Shown piece after piece: positions 51,700-62,067 of a DNA stretch of 64,000 nucleotides; the stretch's first letter is position 1; every line of letters starts with the position of its first letter. This DNA comes from Candidatus Sulfopaludibacter sp. SbA3 (GTDB taxonomy: Bacteria; Acidobacteriota; Terriglobia; Bryobacterales; Bryobacteraceae). The translations under genes were made by a program, and so were the position numbers. The notes under the pieces were generated by a model. It was not told where the DNA came from. It did not search any database and saw only the letters and a program-made list of their open reading frames with translations. The stretch lies in contig CAMDCN010000006.1 of NCBI GenBank assembly GCA_945890485.1, positions 62,001-126,000 of the forward strand, read 5' to 3'.

Positions 51700-53404
51700 A
51701 CCGCTGCGCTGCCAACAGCCGTTGCGCAATCTCCTGCCGCAGCGCGATTGTGTTCACCGGTTCGAACTTCGACAGCCGCTTCAGCGCGGCGAGTTGAATC
51801 CGCAGGTCGTCGCCCTCGGCGCACGCCGCCAGCACCATCCGCGCGTGGCGCTCCACTTCCTCCATCGCTTCCTGCAGAAATACCGCCGTCATCTTTGGCG
51901 CCACGTTATGCTTCTGGCTCCGCAATTGCACCGACTCCATCGCAAACGCCTGCATCGTGATATCGCACAGCGCCGCCAAAATCTCCTGCTGGCTATCGAG
52001 CTCCGTCATGTACTTCTGATAGGCCACGCCCAGGCACAGCAGCGCCACCTTCTTCGCGTTCTTCACGAGATCCGGTGGCCCGCCCGCCAGGCTCGGCCCG
52101 GCCAGCAACTCGCCTTGCAACTTCTTCACGGCTGCTACCAGGGGCAACTGCCCCCGCTGCGCCCGCTTCAGAATCATGCCGGTCGCCAGCATCCGGTTGA
52201 TCTCGTTCGTCCCTTCAAAAATCCGGTTGATCCGCGAATCGCGATACGCCCGTTCCACCAAGTAATCCTGGTGATACCCGTAGCCGCCGTGGATCTGCAC
52301 GCCCTCGTCCACCACGTAGTCCAGCGCTTCACTCGCAAACACTTTGATGTAGGAGCACTCGGCCGCAAACTCCTCGACGGCCTTCAACTTCACCGCCGCC
52401 GCGTCTGCCTGCGCCCAGCTCCACCCAGTCAGCTTCTCTTCAATCATCCCCGTGACGCGATAGCTCATCGTTTCGGCGGCGTACGTCTTAATCGCCATCT
52501 CGGCCAGCTTGGCCTGAATCATCCCGAACTGCGAAATCGTCTTGCCGAACGCCACCCGTTGCTTCGCATATTTCAACGAAAGCTGCAGAACGTTCTTCAT
52601 GCCTCCCACCGCAAACGGACCCAGCTTCAAACGCCCCAGATTCAGAATGTTGAACGCGATGATATGCCCGCGACCGATCTCGCCCAGCACGTTCTCCGCC
52701 GGCACCTTCACGTTATCGAGGAACACGGGCGTGGTCGAGCTGCCCTTGATCCCCATCTTCTTTTCTTCCGCCCCGGCCGAGACGCCCGGCGTCGAGCGCT
52801 CGACCAGAAACGCCGTGAACTTCTCGCCGCCCACCTTTGCAAACACGGTATAGAGGTCCGCCGCGCCGCCGTTGGTAATCCACATCTTCTGGCCGTTCAG
52901 CGTGTAGTAGGTCCCGTCTTCCGACAGATCCGCCCGCGTCTTCGCCGCCAGCGCGTCCGATCCCGCCTCCGGCTCGCTCAAGCAGTAAGCCCCAATCAAC
53001 TCGGCCGAGGCTAACCGGGTTAGGTACTTCTCCTTCTGCGCCGCCGTGCCATACAGCAGCACCGGCAACGTCCCGATGCCGCTATGCGCGCCGTGCCAGC
53101 CGGCATAAGACCCGTCCTTGGCGATCCCCTCGGCCACAATCATCGCCGAGGTCAGGTCCATCTCCATGCCGCCGTACGCTTCCGGCACCAGCACCGCCGT
53201 CAGCCCGATCTCGGCCGATTTCTTCAGCACCCGCACGGCCACGCCCGGCTCCTGATGCTGAATCGCCTCCAGGTTCGGTTCAATCTCTTTGGCCGAGAAC
53301 TCCTCGGTCGCCTTCGCAATCGCGCGATGCTCCTCGGTGAAGTCTTCCGGGGTGAACACCTGCGCCGCTGTCTGGTCTTCTACTAAAAATCCGCCGCCTT
53401 GCAT
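51686..53404 (-). CDS. Acyl-CoA dehydrogenase
   Basis: A 572-residue FAD-dependent enzyme for the first beta-oxidation step. Core ACAD parts: N-helical domain (FTEEHRAIAKATEEFSAKEI), middle domain AYCLSEPEAGSDALA and WITNGGAADLYTVFAKV, and the catalytic-base/FAD block VDEGVQIHGGYGYHQDYLVE and RIFEGTNEINRM. About 150 extra residues at the C-terminus resemble the long bacterial ACAD forms (FadE-like), which carry an extension domain. It lies 4 nt from the thiolase stop within the beta-oxidation operon. Confidence 0.93.
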   Translation of the reverse strand: MQGGGFLVEDQTAAQVFTPEDFTEEHRAIAKATEEFSAKEIEPNLEAIQHQEPGVAVRVLKKSAEIGLTAVLVPEAYGGMEMDLTSAMIVAEGIAKDGSYAGWHGAHSGIGTLPVLLYGTAAQKEKYLTRLASAELIGAYCLSEPEAGSDALAAKTRADLSEDGTYYTLNGQKMWITNGGAADLYTVFAKVGGEKFTAFLVERSTPGVSAGAEEKKMGIKGSSTTPVFLDNVKVPAENVLGEIGRGHIIAFNILNLGRLKLGPFAVGGMKNVLQLSLKYAKQRVAFGKTISQFGMIQAKLAEMAIKTYAAETMSYRVTGMIEEKLTGWSWAQADAAAVKLKAVEEFAAECSYIKVFASEALDYVVDEGVQIHGGYGYHQDYLVERAYRDSRINRIFEGTNEINRMLATGMILKRAQRGQLPLVAAVKKLQGELLAGPSLAGGPPDLVKNAKKVALLCLGVAYQKYMTELDSQQEILAALCDITMQAFAMESVQLRSQKHNVAPKMTAVFLQEAMEEVERHARMVLAACAEGDDLRIQLAALKRLSKFEPVNTIALRQEIAQRLLAAQRYVLA

Positions 53405-53408
53405 CGCC

Positions 53409-54536
53409 TTAAATCCTCTCGAAAATTCCGGCCGCGCCTTGTCCGCCGCCGATGCACATCGTCACCATGCCGTACCGGTGCCCGCCCCGCTCCATCTCGC
53501 GCAATATCGTCGCAGTCAGCTTCGCGCCCGTGCATCCCAACGGATGCCCCAGCGCTAGCGCCCCGCCGTTCACATTCACCCGCTCCGGCGGCAACCCCGC
53601 CTCGCTGATGACAGCCAGCGCCTGCACGGCAAACGCTTCGTTCAGCTCAATCACGCCGATGTCGTCGAGCGTCAACCCGGCCAGCTTCAGCGCCTTCGGA
53701 ATCGCCGCCACCGGCCCGATGCCCATCACCTCCGGCGCCACGCCCCCCACCGCAAAGCTCACGAACCGCGCCCGCGGCTTCAAACCCAACGCCTCCGCCC
53801 GGCCCGCCGACATCACCAGCGCCGCCGCCGCCCCGTCCGAGGTCTGCGAAGAATTACCCGCCGTCACGGTGCCCTTTGCATGAAACGCCGGCTTCAGTTT
53901 CGCCAGCGCCTCCATCGAAGTATCCGCCCGCGGACCCTCGTCTTTACGAAACGAACCCACCGGAATCAACTCCTCGTCGAACTTCCCGTTCTCCTGCGCC
54001 GCAATCGCTTTCTGATGGCTGGCCAACGCGAACGCGTCCTGCTCCTCGCGGCTGATGCCGTAGCGCCGCTGCAGGTTCTCCGCCGTCAGGCCCATATTAA
54101 TGTAGATCTCGGGCAGGTGCTCCACCATCCACGGGTTCGGCGCAATCCGCATTAGAGCCAGCGGCAGCATGCTCATGCTCTCCGTCCCGCCCGCCAGCAG
54201 CATCTCGGCCATACCCGCGCGGATTCGCTCCGCCGCCATCGCAATCGCCTGCAAGCCCGACGAGCAGAACCTATTGATGGTCACCCCGCAAACCGTATCC
54301 GGCAACCCCGCCCGCAGCGCCGCGATCCGCGCCACATTCATGCCGCTCTCGCCTTCCGGCGTCGCACAGCCCAGAATCACATCTTCGATCTCGGCGGCGG
54401 CCACCGCCGGGTACCGCGCCAGCAACCCCTCAATGGCAATGGCCGCCAGATCATCCGGCCGCGTCTGCCGCAGCGACCCGCGCGGCGCTTTGCCGACGGG
54501 GGTCCTTACGCAATCCACAATTACGGCTTCATTCAT
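53409..54536 (-). CDS. fadA: Acetyl-CoA acyltransferase (thiolase)
   Basis: A 375-residue thiolase. The nucleophile Cys is in [16 protein letters not shown], the NEAF motif in [13 protein letters not shown], the second active-site Cys in [10 protein letters not shown], and the C-terminal [14 protein letters not shown]. It cleaves 3-ketoacyl-CoA with CoA. It is coupled to the dehydrogenase/hydratase (4 nt) and acyl-CoA dehydrogenase. Confidence 0.95.
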   Translation of the reverse strand: MNEAVIVDCVRTPVGKAPRGSLRQTRPDDLAAIAIEGLLARYPAVAAAEIEDVILGCATPEGESGMNVARIAALRAGLPDTVCGVTINRFCSSGLQAIAMAAERIRAGMAEMLLAGGTESMSMLPLALMRIAPNPWMVEHLPEIYINMGLTAENLQRRYGISREEQDAFALASHQKAIAAQENGKFDEELIPVGSFRKDEGPRADTSMEALAKLKPAFHAKGTVTAGNSSQTSDGAAAALVMSAGRAEALGLKPRARFVSFAVGGVAPEVMGIGPVAAIPKALKLAGLTLDDIGVIELNEAFAVQALAVISEAGLPPERVNVNGGALALGHPLGCTGAKLTATILREMERGGHRYGMVTMCIGGGQGAAGIFERI

Positions 54537-54540
54537 CGCT

Positions 54541-56832
54541 TTAGTTCCGCAGGGGCTTCCCGGTCTTCAACATATGCGCCATCCGCGCCTGCGTCTGCGC
54601 GTTTCCGCACAGGCTCAGAAACGCTTCCCGTTCGAGGTCGAGCAGTTGCTGTTCGCTAATCAATGTGTCTGCCGGCACCGCGCCGCCGCACAGAACGTGC
54701 GCCAGCTTCCCGGCGATCACCACGTCGTAGTCCGTAATGTAGCCGCCCTGCTGCGCCATCCACGCTCCGGTCTTCAGCAACGCGATCCCCGGCTCCCCTG
54801 CGACTTTCACATCCGTCCGTGGAACGCCGGGCCGGTAGCTGTCTACCATCGCCAGCGCCTCCGCCTTCGCCACGCCCAGCAACCGCTCCGGGTTCATCAC
54901 CACGGTCGCAGACTTGTCGAGCAAACCCAACTGCTTGGCTTCGTCCGCGCTGCCGGAGACCTTGGCGTAGCCAATCGTCTCGAACACTTTGCGCGGATCC
55001 TTCAATCGCACAATCATCTCTTTGCAGCCGCCCGCGCCGGGGATCACCCCAACGCCGACTTCGACCAAACCCATGTATAGCTCCGCCGAAGCCACCGCCC
55101 GCGGCGCATGCAGCAGAATCTCCGCCCCGCCGCCCAGCGCCCGTCCGTGCCCGGCCACCACCACCGGCACCGGCGAATACTTGATCGCCATGTTCGCCTG
55201 TTGAAACCGGTGTGCCGCCAGGTTCAAATCGTCCCACTCGCCTTCCTGCGCCAGCATCAGCACCAGCACCAGATTGGCTCCGGCGCTGAACAGATCGCCT
55301 TGATTGCCAATCACCAGCGCCTGATGATTGCGCTGCGTCTCGGCAATCGCCTCGGAAATCTCGCCGACCTGGTCCTCGCCCAGCACGTTCATCTTCGAAT
55401 GGAACTCGAGGCACAGGCACCCGTCGCCGAGGTCCACGAGCGAGCAGCCCGCGTTCTTCCGCACCACGCCGCCGGCCCGCTTCCGGTCCGCCAGCGAGAT
55501 CACCCCGGGCCGCTCCGCGATCCGTTGATAGTGCCCCGCGCCGAGGTCGAAGTAGTCGGTCCGCGGCTGGCCCTTCTCATCCGCCGACCGGTAGAAGGCC
55601 TTCGCCCCGCGTTCGAGCATCGTCTCGACGCCCGTCGGCAGCGCCAAGCCTTCCTGCTGCATCCGCTTGGCGGTCGCTTCGAAGCCCAACACGTCCCACA
55701 GCTCAAACGGGCCGTACGTATGCGCGTAGCCCCAGCGCATCGCCCGGTCAATTTCCACGGTGCGATCCGCAATCTCTGGCACGCACCAAGCCGAATACCA
55801 CATGGCGTCGCGCAGCACCTTCCAAACGAACCGGCCGTACTTGTCGTCGCTCTTGACGAGCGTCCGCAGCCGCGTTGGCAGGTCGTCCGGCATGGGGGCC
55901 AGGCGCGGCTTGTTGGCCTTGTGATACTCGAGTGTTTTCCAATCGAGCGCGTGAATCTCCTTCTCCGGCCCGACGCGCTTGTAAAATCCTTGTCCTGTTT
56001 TCTCGCCGAGCCAGCGGTTCGCCATCATCTGCTCGACGAACGGCGGCGGCTTCAGCCGCTCGCGCCAAGGGTCGTGCGGCACCATGCCGTAGAGGTTTTC
56101 GGCGACATGCACCCAGATGTCGAGCCCCACGATATCGAGCAGCCGGTAACTGGCCGAGTTCGGCAGGCCGATCACGGAGCCGGTGAGCGCATCCACCTCT
56201 TCGATGGTGAGGTCGTCCTCCATCGTGTATTGATAGGCGCTGGCGCCCCACATGCTCCCGATGCGGTTGGCGATGAAATTTGGCGTGTCCTTACAGACCA
56301 CCACGCCCTTCCCGAGCCGCCGATCGAGAAACCGCTCGACGTCAGCGAGTAGCAATGGGTTCGTTTCGTCACCAGGGATCACTTCACACAAGTGCAAGTA
56401 ACGAGGAGGGTTAAAGAAGTGCGTCCCCAGGAAATGCTGCCGGAATCCGGCGTCGAACCCGGCGCTGATTTGCGCCAGCGGAATGCCGGAGGTGTTCGTC
56501 GAAACGATCGCATCGGCCGACCGCAGCGCGGCGACCTTCGTCCAAAGCTCCCGCTTCACGTCCAGCTTCTCGGTTACCGCCTCAAGTATCCAATCGCACC
56601 CGGCGACCTTGGGTAGATCCTCCGCAAAACTCCCGGGCGTGACGCGCGCCGGATACTCCGGCAGGAAGAAGCCGCCGGGCTTTCCCCGGAGCGCGGTGTC
56701 GAGGCCTTTTCGAGCGGCGTCCACTGTGAGGTCTAAAAGAAGGACCGAAACCCCGGCGTTTGCAAAATGCGCCGCAATCCTCGCCCCCATGGTCCCTGCA
56801 CCCAACACCGCCACATGGCGGATATTTCGCAT
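54541..56832 (-). CDS. 3-hydroxyacyl-CoA dehydrogenase/enoyl-CoA hydratase bifunctional protein (FadN-type)
   Basis: A 763-residue protein with the dehydrogenase domain first and the hydratase last, the FadN order rather than FadB. N-terminal Rossmann motif [20 protein letters not shown] (residues 7-26), [17 protein letters not shown] (catalytic His/Glu region) and [17 protein letters not shown] crotonase domain begins at ~470 ([46 protein letters not shown]). It catalyses two middle steps of beta-oxidation and starts the operon fadN-fadA-acyl-CoA dehydrogenase-kinase. Confidence 0.94.
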   Translation of the reverse strand: MRNIRHVAVLGAGTMGARIAAHFANAGVSVLLLDLTVDAARKGLDTALRGKPGGFFLPEYPARVTPGSFAEDLPKVAGCDWILEAVTEKLDVKRELWTKVAALRSADAIVSTNTSGIPLAQISAGFDAGFRQHFLGTHFFNPPRYLHLCEVIPGDETNPLLLADVERFLDRRLGKGVVVCKDTPNFIANRIGSMWGASAYQYTMEDDLTIEEVDALTGSVIGLPNSASYRLLDIVGLDIWVHVAENLYGMVPHDPWRERLKPPPFVEQMMANRWLGEKTGQGFYKRVGPEKEIHALDWKTLEYHKANKPRLAPMPDDLPTRLRTLVKSDDKYGRFVWKVLRDAMWYSAWCVPEIADRTVEIDRAMRWGYAHTYGPFELWDVLGFEATAKRMQQEGLALPTGVETMLERGAKAFYRSADEKGQPRTDYFDLGAGHYQRIAERPGVISLADRKRAGGVVRKNAGCSLVDLGDGCLCLEFHSKMNVLGEDQVGEISEAIAETQRNHQALVIGNQGDLFSAGANLVLVLMLAQEGEWDDLNLAAHRFQQANMAIKYSPVPVVVAGHGRALGGGAEILLHAPRAVASAELYMGLVEVGVGVIPGAGGCKEMIVRLKDPRKVFETIGYAKVSGSADEAKQLGLLDKSATVVMNPERLLGVAKAEALAMVDSYRPGVPRTDVKVAGEPGIALLKTGAWMAQQGGYITDYDVVIAGKLAHVLCGGAVPADTLISEQQLLDLEREAFLSLCGNAQTQARMAHMLKTGKPLRN

Positions 56833-56860
56833 GAAGGTCAGCCTATCATGGAACTAACGG

Positions 56861-57886
56861 ATGTCTGCTGCAACTGCTCAACGTTTCCCTCGCTGGGTGA
56901 TTCCTGCTCTTGGCTACGCCGTTTCGATAGCCTGTCTCATCCACGTTTACCGCCATTTCGATTGGGCGGAACAATGGCCCCGGATCATGGCCGTGCCTGC
57001 CTCCTGGATCCTTGCGGCTGTCCTTACGGATATCGCCGTCTACTGCGTCCAAGGCTGGCGTTGGAACCTGCTCCTCAGCCCGGTGGGCTCGCTGCCCAAG
57101 CTAAGAACGATGCAGGCGATCTATGTCGGCCTGTTCGCCAATGAGTTGCTGCCGCTGCGGCCCGGAGAAGTCATTCGCAGCTTCCTGCAGGCGCGTTGGT
57201 CCGGCGTGCCGTTCTCCGTCGTCGTTTCGAGCGTAGTCATCGAACGGCTGTTCGATGGCGTCTGGCTCATCGCCAGCTTCTTCGTCGCATCCTTTTTTGT
57301 CCAGCTTCCGGAACTGCTTGTGGTTGGCAGCCGCATCCTGGCCGTCCTTCTGGTCGGCATCGGCTGTCTGCTGGCGTTCGCGATTCTCGCCAAGGATCGG
57401 GCCGAGCGTTGGATACAGCGGACCATTTGGGCGCAAGGCTTCCACCATCTTCTGGCCGCGGTGGCGTCGATGAGCAAGAGCCCATCCTTCTTCCGCAGCT
57501 TTCTGTTGAGTGGTCTCTATCTGGCCCTCCAAGCGGCGCCAATCTACTTCCTCTCCTCCGGCTTCCAACTCGGTCTCACGCTGGGCGAATGCGCCATACT
57601 CCTGGTTATTCTGCGGCTCGGCGCCGTGCCGCCGCAGGCCCCTGGCAACGTCGGGACCTTCCATTGGCTCGTCGTCATGGGCGTCACGCTCTTCGGGGTC
57701 GACCGCGAGACCGCCGTCGGCTATGCAACTCTACTATTCTTGGTGATTACCGTCCCGCTTTGGATGGTCGGCTTCGTGGCCCTGCTCGCCACCAAAATGA
57801 AGCTGAGCCAACTGCGAATGGACGCTGAAAACGAACCGGAAACCACTCATGCGAGCACTCCTTCTCCTAGCTCTGCTGGCCGTTAG
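56861..57886 (+). CDS. Flippase-like (lysylphosphatidylglycerol synthase TM-like) membrane protein
   Basis: A 341-residue protein with about 8 helices of the LPG-synthase-TM/UPF0104 type. Landmarks: ILAAVLTDIAVYCVQGWRWN, the conserved NELLPLRPGEVIRSFL block, IERLFDGVWLIA and PPQAPGNVGTFHWLVVMG. The MprF catalytic domain is absent, so aminoacyl transfer is unlikely; lipid movement is more plausible. It overlaps the PIG-L gene by 38 bp. Confidence 0.88.
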   Translation: MSAATAQRFPRWVIPALGYAVSIACLIHVYRHFDWAEQWPRIMAVPASWILAAVLTDIAVYCVQGWRWNLLLSPVGSLPKLRTMQAIYVGLFANELLPLRPGEVIRSFLQARWSGVPFSVVVSSVVIERLFDGVWLIASFFVASFFVQLPELLVVGSRILAVLLVGIGCLLAFAILAKDRAERWIQRTIWAQGFHHLLAAVASMSKSPSFFRSFLLSGLYLALQAAPIYFLSSGFQLGLTLGECAILLVILRLGAVPPQAPGNVGTFHWLVVMGVTLFGVDRETAVGYATLLFLVITVPLWMVGFVALLATKMKLSQLRMDAENEPETTHASTPSPSSAGR

Positions 57887-58709
57887 TATGGCCGCGCAAC
57901 CCCTCCGCATCATCGCCATTGGCGCGCATCCCGACGATTGCGACATCAAGTTCGGCGGCACCGCCGTGCTGCTGGCCAAGATGGGCCATCAGGTGAAGTT
58001 CGTCAGTGTCACGAATGGCGACGCCGGCCACCACGAAATGGGCGGCCAGGTCCTCGCCAACCGCCGCCGCGCCGAAGCAGCCGAATCGGCCCGCCGCTTG
58101 GGCATCGCCGAGTACGAAGTGATGGAGAATCACGACGGCGAACTGACCCCGTCGCTCGACGTCCGCCGCCAGATCATCCGCGCCATCCGCAACTGGAAAG
58201 CCGACGTCGTCATCACCCATCGCACCAACGACTACCACCCCGACCATCGCAATACCGGCATCCTCATCCAGGACGCGGCCTACATGGTGCAGGTCCCGAA
58301 CATCGTCAGCGACGCCCCGGCTCTCCGCAAGAACCCCGTGTTCCTCTATTTCTCGGATTACTTCCAGCGGCCGAACCCCTTTCGCCCGGACATCGTCATC
58401 GACATCGAAGCCGCGTTCGAGCAGAAGATCAATGGCCTCGACGCCCACGTCTCGCAGTTCTACGAGTGGCTCCCCTGGGTGAGCGGCGTCTCCGAGAAGG
58501 TGCCGAAAGATCCCGCTGCCCGCAAGGCGTGGCTCCGCAGCGAGCGCTCCAACCCGCGGCTGAACGACGAAGCGAAAGCCTCTTACGCCAAATGGTACGG
58601 CGGCGGCAAGACCCCGAAATTTCTCGAAGCGTTTGAGATCTGCGAGTACGGCCGCCGACCCACCGATGACGAGATCCGTACGCTGTTCCCGATGCTGCCT
58701 AAGAAATGA
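57849..58709 (+). CDS. PIG-L family N-acetyl-sugar deacetylase, exported
   Basis: A 286-residue protein starting with a signal peptide (residues 1-16, ending SMA). The zinc site is IAIGAHPDDCDIKFGG (AHPDD motif) and HRTNDYHPDHRNTG. The family removes acetyl groups from GlcNAc-type substrates (PIG-L, MshB, BshB). The start is inside the flippase-like gene; the ATGA overlap with selA couples it downstream. An exported location argues against bacillithiol-type metabolism. Confidence 0.88.
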   Translation: MRALLLLALLAVSMAAQPLRIIAIGAHPDDCDIKFGGTAVLLAKMGHQVKFVSVTNGDAGHHEMGGQVLANRRRAEAAESARRLGIAEYEVMENHDGELTPSLDVRRQIIRAIRNWKADVVITHRTNDYHPDHRNTGILIQDAAYMVQVPNIVSDAPALRKNPVFLYFSDYFQRPNPFRPDIVIDIEAAFEQKINGLDAHVSQFYEWLPWVSGVSEKVPKDPAARKAWLRSERSNPRLNDEAKASYAKWYGGGKTPKFLEAFEICEYGRRPTDDEIRTLFPMLPKK

Positions 58710-59968
58710 TCACGGAGCTTACCAGCGTCGAGACAGTCCTGATTAAACTGCGGGACCTCTATCCGGAAGTCCCGCATGAGGTACTCAAATCCGCCGCCCA
58801 AATTGCTTTGAGCGAAGTTCGGCAGGGCCGGCCCGCCGATCCCACCGTCACGGTTGATTACCTGACGAAACCGTCGCTGCAACCGGTCATCAACGCCACT
58901 GGCGTGATTCTGCACACCAACCTCGGCCGGGCGCCGCTCGGCGCCTGGACGCCGATCGCTGGCTATTCGCACCTCGAATACGATCTTAAAACCGGCCGCC
59001 GCGGCCGCCGCGATCACCACATCGATCGCTTCTTCGGCCACCTGCTCAACGCCCGCGGTCTCGCCGTAAACAACAACGCCGCCGCCACCTATCTCGTTCT
59101 TCACGAACTGGCCGCCGGAGCGGAAGTGATCGTCTCCCGCGGCGAACTGATCGAGATCGGTGACGGCTTCCGCATCCCGGACATCATGCGCCGCGCCGGT
59201 TGCACGCTCGTTGAAGTCGGCACCACCAACCGCACGCGAGTTGACGACTACCGAGCCGCCATCACGGAGCGCACGGCCCTTATCCTGCGCGTGCATCCGT
59301 CCAACTTCCACATCTCGGGGTTCACCGGCAAACCGTCCCTCCGGGAACTCTGCTCACTCGGCGTGCCCGTCTACGAAGACCTCGGCTCCGGCTGCCTCGT
59401 CGATCTCAAGGAGTTCGGCATCGACGAGCCCCTGGTCCGTGATTCGCTCGATGCCGGCGTCAGCGTCGTCACTTTTTCCGGCGACAAACTCCTCGGCGGG
59501 CCGCAAGCCGGGCTGATCGCCGGGCACGGCGAGACCATCGAACGCATTCGCCGGAACCCCATGTTCCGCGCCCTTCGCATCGACAAACTCGTCACGCAGG
59601 CGCTCGAAAACGCGCTCCGGGCCGTCGTCCTCGAACGCTGGGACGACCTGCCGGCTATTGCCATGATCCGCCAATCGGCCGAATCCATCCGGGACCGTGC
59701 CGAACGGCTCCGCGCCCAACTCCAAATCCCGGCCACGGTTATCCCTGGCGAATCGCTCGTCGGCGGCGGCAGCACCCCCGATCAGTCCCTGCCCACCTAC
59801 CTGCTGGCGATCCCCCAGCCGGAAATGGAACGGCGGCTCCGATTAGGGAAGCCGCCGGTGATTGCTCGCGTCGAAAAGGGCCAACTGCTGATCGATCTCC
59901 GTACGGTGTTCCCGCACGAAGAGCCTGCGCTGTTAGGCGCGCTGCATGTAAGCGCCTTCGCTGGTTGA
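58706..59968 (+). CDS. selA: L-seryl-tRNA(Sec) selenium transferase SelA
   Basis: A 420-residue PLP enzyme that converts Ser-tRNA(Sec) to Sec-tRNA(Sec). Features: PVINATGVILHTNLGRAPLG, VNNNAAATYLVLHELAAGAE, SRGELIEIGDGFRIPDIM, GTTNRTRVDDY, and the PLP lysine K261 in FSGDKLLGGPQAGL. It is ~40 residues shorter than E. coli SelA, mostly at the N-terminus. It is the partner needed for the selenocysteine of the formate dehydrogenase at 14716. No selB, selD or tRNA-Sec was seen. The last 36 bp overlap efp on the other strand. Confidence 0.96.
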   Translation: MITELTSVETVLIKLRDLYPEVPHEVLKSAAQIALSEVRQGRPADPTVTVDYLTKPSLQPVINATGVILHTNLGRAPLGAWTPIAGYSHLEYDLKTGRRGRRDHHIDRFFGHLLNARGLAVNNNAAATYLVLHELAAGAEVIVSRGELIEIGDGFRIPDIMRRAGCTLVEVGTTNRTRVDDYRAAITERTALILRVHPSNFHISGFTGKPSLRELCSLGVPVYEDLGSGCLVDLKEFGIDEPLVRDSLDAGVSVVTFSGDKLLGGPQAGLIAGHGETIERIRRNPMFRALRIDKLVTQALENALRAVVLERWDDLPAIAMIRQSAESIRDRAERLRAQLQIPATVIPGESLVGGGSTPDQSLPTYLLAIPQPEMERRLRLGKPPVIARVEKGQLLIDLRTVFPHEEPALLGALHVSAFAG

Positions 59969-60490
59969 CACCATAATCGTTTCGCCTTCGTTAATGAACG
60001 CAGGCACCTGGACGATCAGGCCCGTTTCCATCTTGGCCGGTTTGCCCACGTTTGAAACGGTGGCGCCCTTCAGACCGGGTTCGGTCTCCATCACCTTCAT
60101 CGGCACCGACGGCGGCAACTCCACGCCCACGGCGCGGCCTTCGTAGAACTCGATATTGATCTTCAGATTTGGGATGAGGTATTTCACCGCGTCACCCAGC
60201 ACTTCCTCCGTGAACCCGATCTGCTCGTAGTTCTCGGTGTTCATGAAGTAGTACATCTCGCCGTCGTCGTAGAGGTACTCCATCTCCTGGTCGTCGAGAG
60301 CGATCTTTTCGATCTTGTCTTCCGACGCGAAGCGATGTTCAATCTGCGATCCGTTCCGCAGGTTGCGCATCTTCACCTGTACAAATCCACGCAGATTGCC
60401 CGGGGTCCGGTGCACCATGCTGAAGACCGTGTGCAGTTCGTTGTTGAACTTCACCACCATTCCGGGACGCAATTGAGTTGCTGCTAACAT
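59933..60490 (-). CDS. efp: Elongation factor P, with Asn at the tip
   Basis: A 185-residue EF-P with three KOW/OB-type domains. It relieves ribosome stalling at polyproline. The domain-I loop reads HRTPGNLRGFVQVK; Asn32 occupies the place of the E. coli Lys34 (PGKGQAF) that is beta-lysylated. An Arg (R34) is nearby but not at the tip. No EpmA, EarP or YmfI genes are visible in the window. The gene is convergent with selA (36-bp overlap) and divergent from guaB (35 nt between starts). Confidence 0.95.
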   Translation of the reverse strand: MLAATQLRPGMVVKFNNELHTVFSMVHRTPGNLRGFVQVKMRNLRNGSQIEHRFASEDKIEKIALDDQEMEYLYDDGEMYYFMNTENYEQIGFTEEVLGDAVKYLIPNLKINIEFYEGRAVGVELPPSVPMKVMETEPGLKGATVSNVGKPAKMETGLIVQVPAFINEGETIMVSTSEGAYMQRA

Positions 60491-60525
60491 AAAAGCCCAG
60501 TTTACCAGCTATCCTGGATGGTTAC

Positions 60526-61992
60526 ATGATTCCCGATCAGATTCAGGAAGGCCTCACCTTCGACGACGTTCTATTGCAGCCTGCCCACAGCAACGTTTTG
60601 CCGGGACAGGCCGACACACGAACCATGCTGACCCGTTGCATTCCGCTGCAGATCCCGATCGTCAGCGCCGCGATGGACACGGTGACCGAAGCGCATCTCG
60701 CCATCGCCCTCGCGCAGCAGGGCGGAATTGGCATCATCCACAGGAACATGACGCTGGAACGGCAGGTGGAAGAGGTCGACCGGGTGAAACGGTCCGAGAG
60801 CGGCATGATCGTCGACCCGGTCACCATCCGCCCCGATCAGCCCATCACCGATGCGCTCGAACTCATGAAGCAGTTCCGCATCTCCGGCGTCCCGGTAACG
60901 ACCGAAGGCGGCCACCTCGTCGGAATCCTGACCAACCGCGACCTGCGTTTTGAAACGAATTTCCATTTGCCCGTGTCGTCCCGCATGACCCAGGGCCGGG
61001 ACCGGCTGATCACCGTTCCGGTCGGCACCACGCTCGAAGACGCCGAAAGCATCCTGCACAAGCATCGCGTCGAAAAGCTCCTGGTAGTGGACGACAGCTA
61101 CACGCTGAAGGGCTTGATCACCGTCAAAGACATTCAGAAGAAATTGAAGTACCCGAACGCTGCCAAGGACGGCCAAGGCCGCCTGCGCGTCGGCGCCGCC
61201 ATTGGATCGACCGGCGATTTCCTGGAGAGGGCGCAGGAACTGGTCCGCCGCAAAGTCGATGTGATCGCGATTGACTCGGCGCACGGCCACCATCAAGGCG
61301 TGATGGACGCGGTGAAAGCGGTGAAGCACCTGCTGCCCGATGTGCAACTCCTCGCTGGAAACGTTGGCACCTACGAAGGCGCCCGGGATCTCATCCGGCT
61401 CGGCGCCGATGGCGTGAAGGTCGGCATCGGCCCGGGCTCCATCTGCACCACCCGCGTCGTATCCGGCGCCGGGGTGCCGCAGATCACCGCCATCGCCGAA
61501 TGTTCGAAGGCCACGCGCGAGGCCGGCGTACCGTTGATCTCCGACGGCGGCATCAAGTACTCGGGCGACGTGACCAAGGCGATCGCCGCCGGCGCGGACT
61601 GCGTCATGATCGGCAGCCTGCTGGCCGGAACCGACGAGAGCCCCGGCGAGACGATTCTCTACCAGGGCCGGACGTTCAAGAGCTACCGCGGTATGGGGTC
61701 GCTTGGCGCGATGAGCGAGGGGTCCACGGCCGACCGCTACGGCCAGGCGCGCAGCGACAAAATGGTTCCGGAAGGGATCGAGGGCCGGGTGCCGTACAAA
61801 GGGCCGATTGCCGAACTGGTTTTCCAACTTGTCGGCGGATTGCGGAGCGGCATGGGCTACACCGGTTGCGCCACCATCCCAGAGCTCCAGGAACGCGCCC
61901 GCTTCCTCCGGATTTCGCCGGCCGGCCTGCGCGAAAGCCACGTCCACGACGTCATCATCACCAAAGAAGCGCCGAATTATCGAGTAGAATAG
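60526..61992 (+). CDS. guaB: IMP dehydrogenase
   Basis: A 488-residue enzyme oxidising IMP to XMP in GMP synthesis. Start [20 protein letters not shown]; two CBS domains at ~95-205; the catalytic Cys in [16 protein letters not shown]; the NAD/IMP flap with [18 protein letters not shown] and [20 protein letters not shown]. Length and layout are standard. Confidence 0.97.
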   Translation: MIPDQIQEGLTFDDVLLQPAHSNVLPGQADTRTMLTRCIPLQIPIVSAAMDTVTEAHLAIALAQQGGIGIIHRNMTLERQVEEVDRVKRSESGMIVDPVTIRPDQPITDALELMKQFRISGVPVTTEGGHLVGILTNRDLRFETNFHLPVSSRMTQGRDRLITVPVGTTLEDAESILHKHRVEKLLVVDDSYTLKGLITVKDIQKKLKYPNAAKDGQGRLRVGAAIGSTGDFLERAQELVRRKVDVIAIDSAHGHHQGVMDAVKAVKHLLPDVQLLAGNVGTYEGARDLIRLGADGVKVGIGPGSICTTRVVSGAGVPQITAIAECSKATREAGVPLISDGGIKYSGDVTKAIAAGADCVMIGSLLAGTDESPGETILYQGRTFKSYRGMGSLGAMSEGSTADRYGQARSDKMVPEGIEGRVPYKGPIAELVFQLVGGLRSGMGYTGCATIPELQERARFLRISPAGLRESHVHDVIITKEAPNYRVE

Positions 61993-62067
61993 CGGCACGG
62001 GAACTTTTCTTCCGGCGTGGCGTCGAATAGAGCAGTAGACTTTGGACTCAGGGAAAGGAAGTCGGTT

